Part shown: in pieces, positions 34,931 to 46,453 of the stretch | How positions within the stretch are numbered: the first letter of the stretch is position 1 | Layout: each line of letters begins with the position of its first letter | Source of the DNA: Colletotrichum lupini | Lineage: Eukaryota > Ascomycota > Sordariomycetes > Glomerellales > Glomerellaceae | NCBI RefSeq assembly: GCF_023278565.1 | Contig: NC_064675.1 | Coordinates: 620,001 to 684,000, forward strand | Reading direction: 5' to 3' | Length of the DNA stretch: 64,000 nt | The notes under the pieces: model-generated | What the model was told of the DNA's origin: nothing | The model's database searches: none | Seen by the model: the letters and a program-made list of their open reading frames with translations, nothing else | Program-made: the position numbers and the translations under genes

Positions 34931-36052
34931 CTAACTGACAAGGCCCTTCTTGCTCTTTTGTGAGGTCAGCGGCCGGTCATATATATCCAGCCCAGCCCAC
35001 TTCCGAAGCCCATGCAGTCCCATAGATATTGCGCGCAAAGGCCAGTGCTTGTGGTTCAAAGATATTCAAGCCAAGGGCCTGCGGAACCTAAACCCGAACG
35101 TATTTTTGACTCACCAAGTAGTCCCACAGGAGCTTGGTCATCTGATCCGACATCGTATACAGATCAATGGAAAACTCTCCCGCTAGAAAAAGCTGTTAGC
35201 TAAAGCGCAACTCGGTGTTTGTAATTACCAATGTCGATCCCATGCATCCCCAACACAAGGAAAACTGACCGGCCAAGAGATCGACACCAGGGGAAGCAGG
35301 CGCAAGCTCACCATCGACATCACTCTTGATGTATGTCTCCGCTGTCTTGTTATCGTTGATGATCTGAATGACGCGGAGCAGGTCATCCTCATCCAGCTTC
35401 TCAAGCGCCTGGGCAATCTTTTCATAGTCGTACTTCTGGGCACCCTTCTTACCAGCGCCACCCTTCTTCTTGAGGCGGTCATCGTCTGATGGCAAGGGGC
35501 CGGTTTCGCGCAAAATTAGCTGCAGGGCCTGCGAGGGGTTCTTGAAGGAAACGGTATGCTCGGCCTCGTAGCGGTTCTTAGCGAAGTTGAGGTCGTGGCT
35601 GAGGGACTGCTTCGACTTTTCGGTAATGTAGCAATCGATCGTCATATCGAATTCACCCCATCCCTCGTTTTCACAACGGAAAGGAGGCTTGTTGAAGGCT
35701 AGAAGTGCCTGCGATCAGCGATCTGCAACAGGCAAGGTTGCAATCATAGGCAGAGTATACGAACTTTGGGTCGGGTTCTCAAAGGAAGGATGGAGGTTGT
35801 AGACGACCTTGAGGAAGCAGTCGGCCGGGTGCTCCTCACCATCCTCGCCGATGATGTAGACGTTGATCGACCATTTCCGCATGGGGAAATCCTCGACGGG
35901 GGACGGCTTGTCGCTAGAGATGAGGAGATAAAGATTAGGCGCTGGCGCTATGGTAGAAGGGGTGTTTACAAGTGAACTTACATGACATTCTGCTCGGTTA
36001 CGAGCCTTACTTTCCTCTTGATCTCAAAGTTAGCATTGGAACGACGGGCCAT
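34931..36052 (-). CDS. taf14: YEATS-domain transcription subunit TAF14
   Basis: Five exons on the minus strand: 36052-35982, 35913-35765, 35698-35312, 35182-35115 and 34954-34931, giving 232 residues. The N-terminal half is a YEATS domain (about 10-125): VRLVTEQNVI, DFPMRKWSINVYI, FLKVVYNLHPSFENPTQTF, PPFRCENEGWGEFDM. This fold reads acylated histone lysines. The C-terminal part (about 160-232) is an ET-like bundle (ALEKLDEDDLLRVIQIINDNKT ... AGEFSIDLYTMSDQMTKLLWDYL). In yeast Taf14 is shared by TFIID, TFIIF, SWI/SNF, INO80 and NuA3. I chose donors that keep the family sequence; the third intron (35311-35183) has two further in-phase donors. The last exon (SKKGLVS) follows a 160-bp intron with an A-rich acceptor and is the least certain part. 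Without it the frame would end nine codons later as VSQKYVRV. Confidence 0.9.
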
Positions 36053-37136
36053 GGTGGTAGTAACGTTGATGGACTACGGTGTAGCTGGGTCCCCGTTGAA
36101 GTTGGGGAGGAGGAAGGTGAACAAAGGGTATGGTATGCCAAGATCAGGTCGATTGGGTGAAGAATACGCAGTATTCATCCTCCAGGCTGCCTAGGAAGCA
36201 ATCATGCTGGGCTAGCCGACAGCGCAAACTGTCAACGAGCATGGCGTTTGGATAGGGCGAGCTGGTGATGGTGATGTCGCAAATCGACGCGACGAAGCGC
36301 GCTGGGAGGAGCGGAAGGATTGATCGCAGTATCTTACCTCGACAATCATGATGAGCTGCTGTATCAACGCAGGATAGGGGTCAAGCAGGGTGTCGGGTTC
36401 GGAGAGGGGGGAGGTCTGGATGTGCACTGAGCAAGTGTGTGAAGTTCACCAGTTGGGATTTGGAGGTTTGGGACTGGAAGGCTGAGGGTGACGCTCGGGC
36501 CATGCAGACACCCAGGGTGTGGCTGGAAAGCTTACCGCGTGCAAGCGTGTTGCGTGTTGCGGGGAAGGAAGCAAGGACTTTAATTGAATGGTCGTCCCTC
36601 CTGCCCCTATACATGCCTTTTGCTTGCTCGACGTAATAATGTGGCAGACAAAGCCTTAAGGAGGGCTTTCTTATCAGCAGAACGTCGTATGTTAGATTGG
36701 CCATAGCGATAGCGCTCATCAAATTTATACACGCATTTTTGCAACAAATTCACAGAAAGACAGGTCGGCTTTCAAGTGAGGGGGTATGATTCATCCGCGC
36801 GTCTATCTCTCCTACTGGAACATCTGATCAATATAGAAGGGACTTTATTCTTGTTGATTTGTGCTGTGTAGAGTGTCTTGCTCCTAAGCCTTGATGCTAT
36901 CCATCCGCGTATCAATGCTCAAAACAAACACCACTCGGTGCAAGTCTTTCTTGCACTCTTCAGCTTCTCCTCACCGAAGTGATCCAGCCTGCCTCGTATC
37001 GGGGGGTGTAAAAACAAGTTTGACAATGGTGCTAGTTTCGGTGTTGTTGCAGGGGAGTCGGGCCGTTTCGATGACAGCCCGGCGTGCTGGGCCTTCCATC
37101 TTCGTCTTCTCACGGAATCGGGAGGTTGTGGTAAAT
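36053..37136. other. Intergenic region upstream of taf14
   Basis: This stretch holds the promoter and 5' leader of taf14 (-) and the 3' UTR of the Ran-binding protein gene (-). No supported coding frame. Confidence 0.5.
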
Positions 37137-38225
37137 CTAAGACTCTTCGACAGCGGGGGCGGCGGGGGGCTCGCCCTCAGCGGCCTTGAAAAGCTCCTCG
37201 TTGTCCTTCTGGGCCTTCAGGAAAGAGTCCTTGAAGAGGTTTGCGTCTGTATCCTCGTTAGCCCACTGCCATGCGACTATTTTCAATACCGGCCATGGAC
37301 TTACTTTCAGAGTTGGCGAAGCGGATGGCCAGGGTAACGGCCTCAGCCTCACCCTCGCTAACATCGGCGGCGGCGTTCCACACCCAGCTGCGATCGGAAC
37401 CGACGTTGGGGGACAGCTTCATCTCAGGAACGACTAGTCATTGTTAGAATATTGGTTGTGAAATGAAGTCTGACGCAACGTACTGTAGTGGTTGGCGCAG
37501 ACCTTGAGGGTCTTGTCACGGCGCATGACGAGACGGGTCTTGCCGTTCTCCTTGTGCTTGAGCAAGCGGACATCACCAGTGCCGCGCTCCTTCCACTCAG
37601 TGGTCTCCTTGACGAACTTGAAAAGCTTGGCGCGCATCTTGAAAAGCTGCTCCTCGGCCTCCTCGTTGGTGGCGACGTCGACCTTCTCCGTCAGCTTGAT
37701 GACGGGCTCGAAGTGGACATCTTCGGACTCGGGGGCTTCATCCTCCTGGAATTTCCAACGTTAGCACAAGATCGAACACGCAACTTACCCCTGCATCGAA
37801 ACAGAGCGTGCGATATGACGTACCTCGCCGTCCTTCTTTGCGGCATCGCGCTGGGCCTTTGCGCTGCCAGAGTTGTCACCGCGGTCCTCGTCCTCCTTCT
37901 TCTCCTTCTTGGCACCACCTCCGAACATAGAGAAAACGGAAGAGGAGGTCACAGGCTTCTCAGCCTCGCCGGTAGTCTGTGGACGATACTGTCAGCCATC
38001 CGAACGTGGCAATATGGAGAATTGGATCGCGATGCGAGCGAGCAGAGAGTGCGCATGCCTCCCGCCCGTCACGGAGAACCCGTGAGATGCGGTGAGCTTT
38101 AAATTATCTTCGTATGAGAACATGACGAGGGCGGGGGAGCGAGTGCGCGTGCGACAAAGGGGTGATCGTACCTCGACGGGCTTGGTCTCCTCGACCTTGG
38201 GCTCGGTAGCTTCGGCAGAAGACAT
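37137..38225 (-). CDS. yrb1: Ran-binding protein 1 (Yrb1/RanBP1)
   Basis: Five exons on the minus strand: 38225-38172, 37976-37824, 37745-37484, 37433-37305 and 37246-37137, giving 235 residues. Residues 1-69 are acidic/basic and disordered. The RanBD1 domain starts near residue 75 ([15 protein letters not shown]) and shows the hallmark ELF-like segment [14 protein letters not shown], then [20 protein letters not shown] and [21 protein letters not shown], ending in the [13 protein letters not shown] block. RanBP1 binds Ran-GTP and assists its release from karyopherins and GTP hydrolysis by RanGAP, so it acts in nuclear transport. The C-terminal tail is Ala/Glu-rich. All four introns (195, 78, 50, 58 bp) are GT-AG. 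The third exon encodes most of the domain. A 158-bp leader intron is likely upstream. Confidence 0.95.
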
Positions 38226-38280
38226 ATTGATGAGTTTTGCGAAGTAGTGGTTTTGGGGTGAAGTATGACGCTGTTTAGAT

Positions 38281-38438
38281 CTGCGGGTGGGAACGAGGAG
38301 AAAAAACGTTAGCTCGTGGACTTTGCATTACGACCAAATCTGCCCCTCATCGAGCGGACGGGCGCGACGGCCTGCTCGTCATCAAGGCCGACAGGAAGCG
38401 GACTGCGGGGAGAAAGACTCAAGAAGAATGATACTTAC
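38281..38438 (-). promoter_or_regulatory. Probable 5'-UTR intron of the Ran-binding protein gene
   Basis: On the minus strand the sequence has a strong donor GTAAGT at 38438, and a pyrimidine-rich tract followed by CCCGCAG ending at 38281, 55 bp before the start codon. The structure is typical of a leader intron; transcript data would confirm it. Confidence 0.5.
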
Positions 38439-39443
38439 CAGGGCTAGCAGTGGTATGTTCTGCAGTAAAGGGGGGGATCGGAGAGTGGAAAGCAAAAGAT
38501 GATTATGTTTCTTCGCTCGAGGTGAAGTTGGGAGTGGGTTGGACAAAATGAGGAAACAGCCCCTCATTCAAAAGTCAACAACAGGAGGGCAGGAGGGGTG
38601 TCGGGCGGGCCTGGCCCTGGCCCTTGCTGTTAGGTGCCCAGGCAGTGGTCATCCTGCCATCAGCAAGTACCCCTCCACCCAAATAATGAGGAATTGTACA
38701 TGCTGTCGCCGCTCCTGGCTCTGTGGGGATGCACCTAAGCCAAAGCCCAAGCTGGATTCGCGCAGCCAATCACCAAGCCTGCTGCCTTTGCCACTGGGGA
38801 CCGGGAGTCCCTGATTTGGGGATGAGGATTTTGACGCTATCTTGGTCATTGCCCGGCCCTATCCGCACTATTGAACTGAATAATCTTACTAGATGATTAA
38901 CTGCGACTCTTTTGCTCGCAAGCTCGAACTATGACCGGACTGACTTCACCATTGTAAGACCCTGTTGTGAGCTCTCAGACCGTCGTGCTTCTGTCAGTCA
39001 GACAGGTAGGAAGAAACTTTTCCAGAAACTACTCAACTTGGGACCAAGTTTGGACAACGGACACAAGCACACGGCATATCCAGGCACAACTTGTAGATGT
39101 AAAGTAGGGAGTTTTACGAGGCTGCTCGGAGAATCATTGCAGAAGCCTGCTCATAGTCTATCATTCCTGTCCATCCATTCATAAATACTGTAGCCGCCTC
39201 AAAGCGACTAGAAACTCGGGAACTCGGCGGAGCTTACCCTGACCTGCCTCACTTCGCCGTCGCAACTGCGAATAATATGTGGGAAGAGTGGGAGAGCGAT
39301 GTGAATAACTAAACATTGAAGGGCGAATGAAGCAAAAAAGATGAGACAGCCATTACAAAACCCATACCGATAACTCCAGTTCCTTCAGTCCTTGTCCCTA
39401 ACCGACCTCCAAGGTATCTCCATACTTGCGTGTAAAATCAGAC
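38439..39443. other. Intergenic region, no supported gene
   Basis: Upstream region of the Ran-binding protein gene and 3' region of the 864-residue protein gene. No frame or RNA gene is recognisable here. Confidence 0.5.
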
Positions 39444-42038
39444 TCATCCTTGCTGTCGGCACTGCTGCGTCCATCTAGAAAAGCCGGAGCCTGTTTGGCA
39501 TCTAGCCGCCAGGCGCTCTCTCTTCCGACGAGCTCGCATCTCCTTCTTCTCCTTATCCAGGCGTTGGTTGTGGGCCTCCGTCGCTGTCAACCGCAGCTTT
39601 TCCATGTGCTTCTTGGCCTTGTCCAAGTAGACCTTATGCTCTTCCGTCTTTTGCAAGACCTTCAACGCCAGAAGCCGAGATTGAAGTTGGGCTTTCGTGA
39701 ACACAATATTCGCTCGGTCTCTCAACTCTTGCAATCGCTGTGGATTTCTCAGGCTCTGCAGGTTCTCAGACAGCTCTGCAGATCCCTTGACGATGGCATT
39801 CGCAGCGTTCGCGGCCCTCGCGGTGATGCGGGTAGATAACCCTCTGGTATCCGCTACGATGGAGTCCAGGCTCAGGAGGTTGAGGCTTGAGAGGTCGAAG
39901 GCTCGCTCCTCTGCCTGATGTGCGACACTGTTTGCTGTATCAAGGACGTGGGAAGCCACCGCCTTGCCATATCCAAGACAACGCTCGAGGACGGTCTGTC
40001 CAAGGTCGACCACAAAGGTCTCATTGACCTTGGGCTTTCGAGTTGTATTGACCGCAATAGTGAGGATGCCATGCGCTTCCGACTTGGGGATTTCAATCAA
40101 GATTCCCTCGTCGGTCGAAGAGAATCTGGTCTTAATAGACCTCTCGCCCTTGAGGACATCGATAGTGATCGAATCTTTGGCAAGCCATGATGTTTTCGTG
40201 CCAGAGGGGATTTTGATCAGTATCTCATTGCGGCTGACCTTCTCCGCCGAGCATACGTAGGCTTTGTCAGGAAATTTGTCTGCAATGAAGTCGGCAAGCT
40301 CTGCGAAAGGTGCAACAGCCGTGTTGCTGGTTGCAGACGCTTTTTGAGCCACCCGAATCGTTGTGGTGGATAGATTGATCGTCGAAGTCGAAGTCGAAGT
40401 CGACAGTACTGTCGGGGTCAAGGATGACAGTGTACTAGCTGTGGTAGAAGAGACTGTGGAAAGTGCTGGTGTGTTTGAAACTCCTGTCAAGAAGTAGTTG
40501 GAGAGCAGTGCTGTGGCGATGACGCTAAGGACAAGAAACGTGGTCTGGCCCACGACCCATAGGTCGATATCTTCCACGGTCTCGACAGCGCGGCGCCAAG
40601 TATGACGAACAGTCTTGCTCACGGTGTTAGAGTCGCACTTGCTCTTCTTCCAGTCTGCGTGATCGTAAAGGCCGGTAAGGTAGGCCAGGTTTCGATTCAT
40701 CTGGCGAGCATCGATGTTGAGGAATGAGGTCAGGTCGATTGGGAGCTTGATAGAAGGCATGGCCCGGTCAGAAGACTCCACGCAGATGTGGATAGCGTGC
40801 TGGTTGATCATATCGTCCCATACTGCATTAGGTTGATGGTGGACCTCGTCGTTTGAAATGAAGATGCTAGGCACGGCGTGCCTTTGCATGAAGTTCCATG
40901 CAGCATTCCGGGTGCTTCTAGCAGCCTCATCGTCATTCTCCGTAACGTAGAAGATGGCGACATGAGGCAGCGTCCATGAAGGCTCAATGATAGATCCACT
41001 GGGCGCAAAAGCAGACTGGAAAGTCCGATCACCGTCCACAGTGATGTGATAGACAGTCTCACCCAGGAAACGCTCGCCTTGGTAGACAACCTCCTTCGCT
41101 GCCGTGCAATTTTCGACCTTGATTTGGTATTGTGAAGTCTTCATCAACTCAACTTCGGGGACCTTGGGGGATCCCAGAGATGATATAGGCACAACGTTAT
41201 AGATACCAGCATCTTCGCTGATGCCGCATCCATCTGCGGATGCAGATGCTGTGAAGGCCGAGGAAATCTTGTATATAATATCATGCCTGGCTGCATGGCT
41301 GCCCGTGTACATGATCCGGAGAGGTTCCTTCGTCGCCAGACAGTGTGACGCCATTGTTTGACGGACTGCTGCGATGAGACGCTTGTTCTGGTCTGGGAAG
41401 TGGAGTGTCTTGGCGATGGAGGTCGACTGCTCCTCGGTAAAGGTGTGAATGGTATGTTTGACTGACACCTGCTTGAAGTAGACTGGGTCTTGCGTCTCGT
41501 CAAATTCGATGGACTGTACCAGCGGGGTTTGCTGGCTGATGTCCATGGAGCTATCGATGCCCAAAGGCGGCGTCGGGACGCGGGAGGACGGATTGAGGAG
41601 GCTCTGCTCAGCGTATTGAATGGACGAGGCTCGAGACCTGTCTTGCGCGGCGTCCTCTGAGTCTTGCGAGTCCGTATCGGACTGGTTGGTCATATCCTCT
41701 GTATGTTCAGTGCCAGCGAGGCTGTGGACGTCGTCGGGGCGGGCATAGTCAAAAGAGCTCAACGACTCAGCTTCGGTGCCACGGCCGTCCTGGCTCTCGT
41801 CGTCAGTGTTGATAAATTCGTATGTGCTCTCGGACAGTGCCACGACATCTTCGGGTGCTTCTGATGGAGTCATGATGTCGGGTTCGCTGGATGAAATCCA
41901 GCTAGCCAGTTGTCGGTTTCCTTGTGGTCGGGGGAACCTCAAAGTCAGCTCGGAAGATGACAAGGTTGTCGACGCTGCCGGGCTGTGGGTAGATGTGTCG
42001 ACGTCCGTGGTAGAATCGGCGCTGTGCTGCTCTTCCAT
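39444..42038 (-). CDS. Fungal protein of unknown function with one transmembrane segment
   Basis: Single exon, 864 residues from ATG 42038; the frame opens further upstream without an ATG. Residues about 1-190 are Ser/Asp/Glu/Thr-rich and disordered. Residues about 190-450 look globular and begin QVSVKHTIHTFTEEQS. They include RIMYTGSHAARHDIIYKI, which resembles a degenerate nucleotide-binding loop, and later the strand-like VAIFYVTEND and VPSIFISND. One hydrophobic segment lies near residue 507 (LWVVGQTTFLVLSVIATALLSNYF), followed by a Ser/Thr-rich linker and a second mixed domain. The C-terminus (about 770-850) is a highly basic predicted helix (KAKKHMEKL, EKKEMRARRKRERLAAR). I do not recognise a named family. 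The layout suggests a membrane-anchored protein with a large N-terminal domain on one side; topology and function are unknown. Confidence 0.85.
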   Translation of the reverse strand: MEEQHSADSTTDVDTSTHSPAASTTLSSSELTLRFPRPQGNRQLASWISSSEPDIMTPSEAPEDVVALSESTYEFINTDDESQDGRGTEAESLSSFDYARPDDVHSLAGTEHTEDMTNQSDTDSQDSEDAAQDRSRASSIQYAEQSLLNPSSRVPTPPLGIDSSMDISQQTPLVQSIEFDETQDPVYFKQVSVKHTIHTFTEEQSTSIAKTLHFPDQNKRLIAAVRQTMASHCLATKEPLRIMYTGSHAARHDIIYKISSAFTASASADGCGISEDAGIYNVVPISSLGSPKVPEVELMKTSQYQIKVENCTAAKEVVYQGERFLGETVYHITVDGDRTFQSAFAPSGSIIEPSWTLPHVAIFYVTENDDEAARSTRNAAWNFMQRHAVPSIFISNDEVHHQPNAVWDDMINQHAIHICVESSDRAMPSIKLPIDLTSFLNIDARQMNRNLAYLTGLYDHADWKKSKCDSNTVSKTVRHTWRRAVETVEDIDLWVVGQTTFLVLSVIATALLSNYFLTGVSNTPALSTVSSTTASTLSSLTPTVLSTSTSTSTINLSTTTIRVAQKASATSNTAVAPFAELADFIADKFPDKAYVCSAEKVSRNEILIKIPSGTKTSWLAKDSITIDVLKGERSIKTRFSSTDEGILIEIPKSEAHGILTIAVNTTRKPKVNETFVVDLGQTVLERCLGYGKAVASHVLDTANSVAHQAEERAFDLSSLNLLSLDSIVADTRGLSTRITARAANAANAIVKGSAELSENLQSLRNPQRLQELRDRANIVFTKAQLQSRLLALKVLQKTEEHKVYLDKAKKHMEKLRLTATEAHNQRLDKEKKEMRARRKRERLAARCQTGSGFSRWTQQCRQQG

Positions 42039-45000
42039 ACCGAGATAACAAGGGTTAGCCTTTTGTGTTATCCCGTCATGCCTCGGGAAGTCTGGGAGCT
42101 GGAAGAAATGGGATATGCTCGACAGTCGGCGGCTGTATGTGGTGGAAGGAATCAACGGAGTGGTTATGGTGGTTGTGGCGGTGGTGGGAGGATGGAGGGG
42201 TAAAGCGGGATATGAAGCAGGTCACGCTCGTGAGCTGACACAACGGACGGCGGTTGAGGGGCGTGGAGGGGTTGCTTTTTCTTCGGGACAAACGACCTGA
42301 TCCAAGAAGTTGAACATCTAGGTAGCAAAGACGATTCGGGGATGTAGAGAGAGAAAAAAGAGATTCAACTAACTCTGGCCGGGCCTTTGGGATGTGTAGG
42401 AGGATTGTGAGGTGGTGGCGGGAGGTGAAGTAAGGTAGATGGGTACTCAGGTAAAGGTAGGTAAGGTAGGGTGCGTCGTCAAGGTCGGTCGGCGGCAGGT
42501 GTTGCCTGTACGGTGTACCTGCCTGTCTGCCTGGCCTGCCTTGCCCAGCTTACCGAGAAGGTGCTCGCTGCTGCGTGCTTGCCAGCTGGTATTGCCTTGC
42601 GGAACGAAATGGCCAACGCGGGGTGGGGAAATGGCAAGGGACTGGAAGGGACAGGATGAGATGGGACGAGAAGGCGGTCGGTTTATCGGAGGTGACTACC
42701 TTACCTTGGGTATGACTTGGGGATGTCACGCGGCTGCCGCTATCGAGAAGTTGCGACAAAGATAAGGAACAAGGGTACAGTCTGCTAACCTGATGGCGTT
42801 GCTCACGTTTGGTCCTAGCCGTCAAAGCGCCAGCAGGCCAGGGTTTGGATTTGGGGGTTTCGTTCCGATATTGGTCGTTCCGGAAGGGAAGTTGAGTGCC
42901 CTGCGAAGAATACTGGATAGAAGACGATGGGAAGTGAAGGAAGGAGAGATGTGGTGGAGGAATATGACAGTTTGTATCGGGATGGATGGATGGATGGATG
43001 CACCTCAAGGGTGGTGGGTGGTGCGGAGAGGAGAGAGACATTCAGGTCGGGCGCACCATCAAAAAGGCAGAAAGGCAGCTGAAAAGGCAACCGGACGGCA
43101 GTCGAGACACGACCAGGCGGTCCAGGAAGGTACCTACCTACCTTCCTTCCTTCCTTTACCGGACCTCATATCCTGCCTCACCATCCGCAGTTTTGGAGCA
43201 GGCAGGTGGCACCAAGTCAGAATAGCACGAAATAGCAAGAACTGTCAAGCGCCAAAGCTGAGATAAGTGCACAATTCCATACCTAAGGCACCTTACCTAC
43301 TTAGTACTCGTGCAAAGTACCCTAGCAGTCATATCATCTTAACAGCCGTCGGTCAGACGCATCTCATGTGCTCTTTGGAGGTGGGGGCGGGGTCCATTTC
43401 GCGACCGAGTAAAGGCGCAACATATGGCGTTCATTTCACCTTGAAGGGCCACATCTGGCATTTTCAAAGCCGAGTATGCGTCACTCGCTCCGGGGCCTGG
43501 ATACCTCGCGTTCAAATGGAATGTCACTGGCAACTGCCCCCCGCCCACTTTGATTGTAGCTCGTCACAAGCAGATCCGCATCATTGTACCCCTTATCGAT
43601 AACAGGCCGGGGGATTTCGGTGCCAGCTGCAACTTGCACCACGCACCGCGCACCGCTGCGACCTGCCATGGTGGGGTTCCTTATCCACTAGCCCACCATC
43701 ACCCCGCCTGTGAACCGCTGTTGGTGCCAACAGCCTTGGGTTAGCTCCAACCCCTACGGGCCTCGAGTGGCATCTCGACGGAGGAAGATCCGCTCACTCC
43801 CAACATCACCTCTTAGCTTCCTTTTCAACTTGGATCGGGTTCCATTTGGGCTTCACTTGGGCCGAACTCCTTCATTCTTCTATGGGAATATTCACCCGTT
43901 ATCCTCAAGACCTTCCCAGGGCACTTGTTGTAGGCACATCTTCCAAGCTGCCGCTTCAGGCGCAAAGTCTGGAAGTGAACCACTCATCGCCCCCTCGCAC
44001 AGGCTGAAGCAAGGTACCAACCTAAATGTCCAAGTCATCCAATGTGGAAAGCTCAAGTGACTACCGCCCGCTTGCGGCATGGGAAAAGACCAACAGGTTC
44101 GCCACGCACCACGATCACGACGCCTCACCACGAATTTCACAAAAGACTGCGCAAGTATATCCAACCATGGCTCAGCGCGGGAGGGAAGAAAGGTACAATT
44201 TCGACCCTAGGTTGTGTGAGGCCCGCATGTCTTCCGAATGTTTCACCTTTTTGCCGTCTTTCCTGTCTCTGAGAATCCCATGTCTTAGCCGAAGAAAAGG
44301 GTGTGTGGCTTCAATACCATTTGATTGTGGCTCATGTGTCAAGTGGCGGTGCAACTTCCATTCTCAGCTCACCTCAGCTGGACTGACACCTCTTCCATGT
44401 TAACGAACAGCCAAGATATCGTTGGAACATCTTCATGCGATAATGCAAGAGATTTCCGTTTATGGAATGTACCCATCGAAAAATTACACAATTGAGCCAA
44501 GATATATTGAAGATAGGTCACTTGCTGGAGTTGGCAATCAGTAGGGCAATATACGTTAATAACGAGAAAGATTATGTGCTTTCGACTTTATCGTCATTTT
44601 GACCAACACCGTATCGTAGAGACAGACCTTACCCGGAGAACCTCGCTTATTTCACTTCTCTTACAATCCTAAACCTTCATCCCTCGTTATGACGGCTCAA
44701 TATTGCAGCGTCTCTCGTGGACATTCAAACCCCCATTGTGGAAATAAACTTGCAATCATTGCATCACTCAAGCCTGTCCTTCGCCGGCATACCAACATCT
44801 ACACCTCGCATTGAGGAATGAATAATGCGCTCCTTATCAAGTCGATGGACTTGGGAGAGCTCTGGGATGGAGATTGCTGTACCAGAGGCTTTGCGCTATC
44901 TCTAGCCAAGTGGCCTGGCATTTCAAGAATGCCACTCCGGAGTTCGCGATAGACAAAACACAGACGTGACGTTGCAGATACCCAATTTGACGACACTTCA

Positions 45001-46453
45001 GCGCCAGACAAGAAATCGTATCAAATCACCTCAAGAAAGCCAGTCCCAACCCGACCAGCCACGCAAGGGGATTTATACACCCACCCGATTACACACATCT
45101 ATACACGGTCAGTAGGTGCTCGAAATATGTTCCTCAACTCATAGATGTAGAAAAAGTCCAAAGGCAAGATGCAGAGAATGCAAAAAGAAGCAAGCAGTTT
45201 TGAACTCGAAACTTGTACAACCCGAAAATACTCTTCACCTGAGGCAAAAAAGAGCAAACAGGGCCTCTCTCTCGGAACAGAAAACCAGCCACTTCAGCAA
45301 CCCCAGCTCCAGCTCCAGCCCCAGCCCACCCCTTTCCCCGGGCCGGAACACGTTGCCGGAATTTTCGTTCCCTGGGCTCAGTGGTTTCTGGTTCCTATGA
45401 AACGACGGAGCTGGACAGGGGGACGTCAACCATCAACGGGAGAAGACGACACGAGAAGGAAGCAGAGAACTGAGACTTGAGAGAATCAAGAATTTGTTAC
45501 TATTCCTATTGTAACCCCAGGATTAGTAACAAATTGCAACCTCACTCCTATTCTTCCTTGTCTTTACCCCCTGCCTTTGCTGGAGATCACGCAAGACACA
45601 CAGACGACGGGAACCGCAGAGTCGAGAGAAAAACAAAAGGCTGCATTTCTTGGTTTTCTTTGCTGACCAAATCTTAGAAACGCTCTATTTGGACCCATGT
45701 CTCTGTATCCGTATCCGGTACTGGATCCAAATCCTCCCGCAATCTGCCTCGAAATCTCGCAAAGTCCCGAAGCAGAAAATCCACCGAGAGCCTTGTCCTT
45801 GTACTTGTCACCCCCTCCTCCAGCCCTAGGAGGCTGTTATTATTGAATTCGTTACCTTCATTGACGGTTTGGTGTCGAGGGGGACTACGTGTATTTAAGG
45901 GTAAGGCAACCGCAACCCTTAAAACGACGTATATGCAATGTAACCTCTCATTTACCGACATCAATGCAATCATGAGCAATACGTCCACATTATTTGTGTA
46001 AAATCGTTGGACAGAGTCCGCGTGGACTTGTGAATTCTACAGGGAATCGGTAAAAGTTGGGAACCCAGCCTACAATCCTTAGATGCTTTTGCAGCGTGAT
46101 ATTGCATTTTCATCTTCCCAAACCCGCAGACGGTACGTTTCTTGCATGACAACCGACATCTCGGGCATGAATCTCCCCTCATCATTACAGAAACAAGAAA
46201 ACCCCGAAGAAAAGACCAATGGTGTATCAACGTCTTCCCCCAAAGTGACGACAATATCCCAGAGAAAACTCCGCTCCACAACCCAAAAGTCCTGGTGAGA
46301 TAGGAGAACCGAATGCGCAATGAAAATGGTGTAGAAAAAAAGGGAACCGTTATGCTCGCGGAAGAGGACGCGCTGCAAAATGGGGGTATCGTAACAGAGG
46401 AGATGAGGTTATTTTTTTGCGCATGTTGAGTGCTGTTTGTGACCGTGTTTGCA
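42039..46453. other. Intergenic region of 4.4 kb, no supported gene
   Basis: The left part is the pyrimidine-rich (on the minus strand) promoter and leader of the 864-residue protein gene. The rest shows only short frames. It includes an (ATGG)n repeat at 42981-43000 and TACCTACC-type sequences near 43130 and 43285. The end near 46000-46450 is the 3' UTR of the phosducin-like gene. I found no tRNA. Confidence 0.5.
42981..43000. repeat. (ATGG)n microsatellite
   Basis: Five tetranucleotide units (GATG phase) in non-coding DNA upstream of the 864-residue protein gene. Confidence 0.85.

Noticed and set aside
42039..42155. N-terminal extension of the 864-residue protein
   Set aside because: The in-frame extension begins with TTG, not ATG; the first ATG is at 42038.
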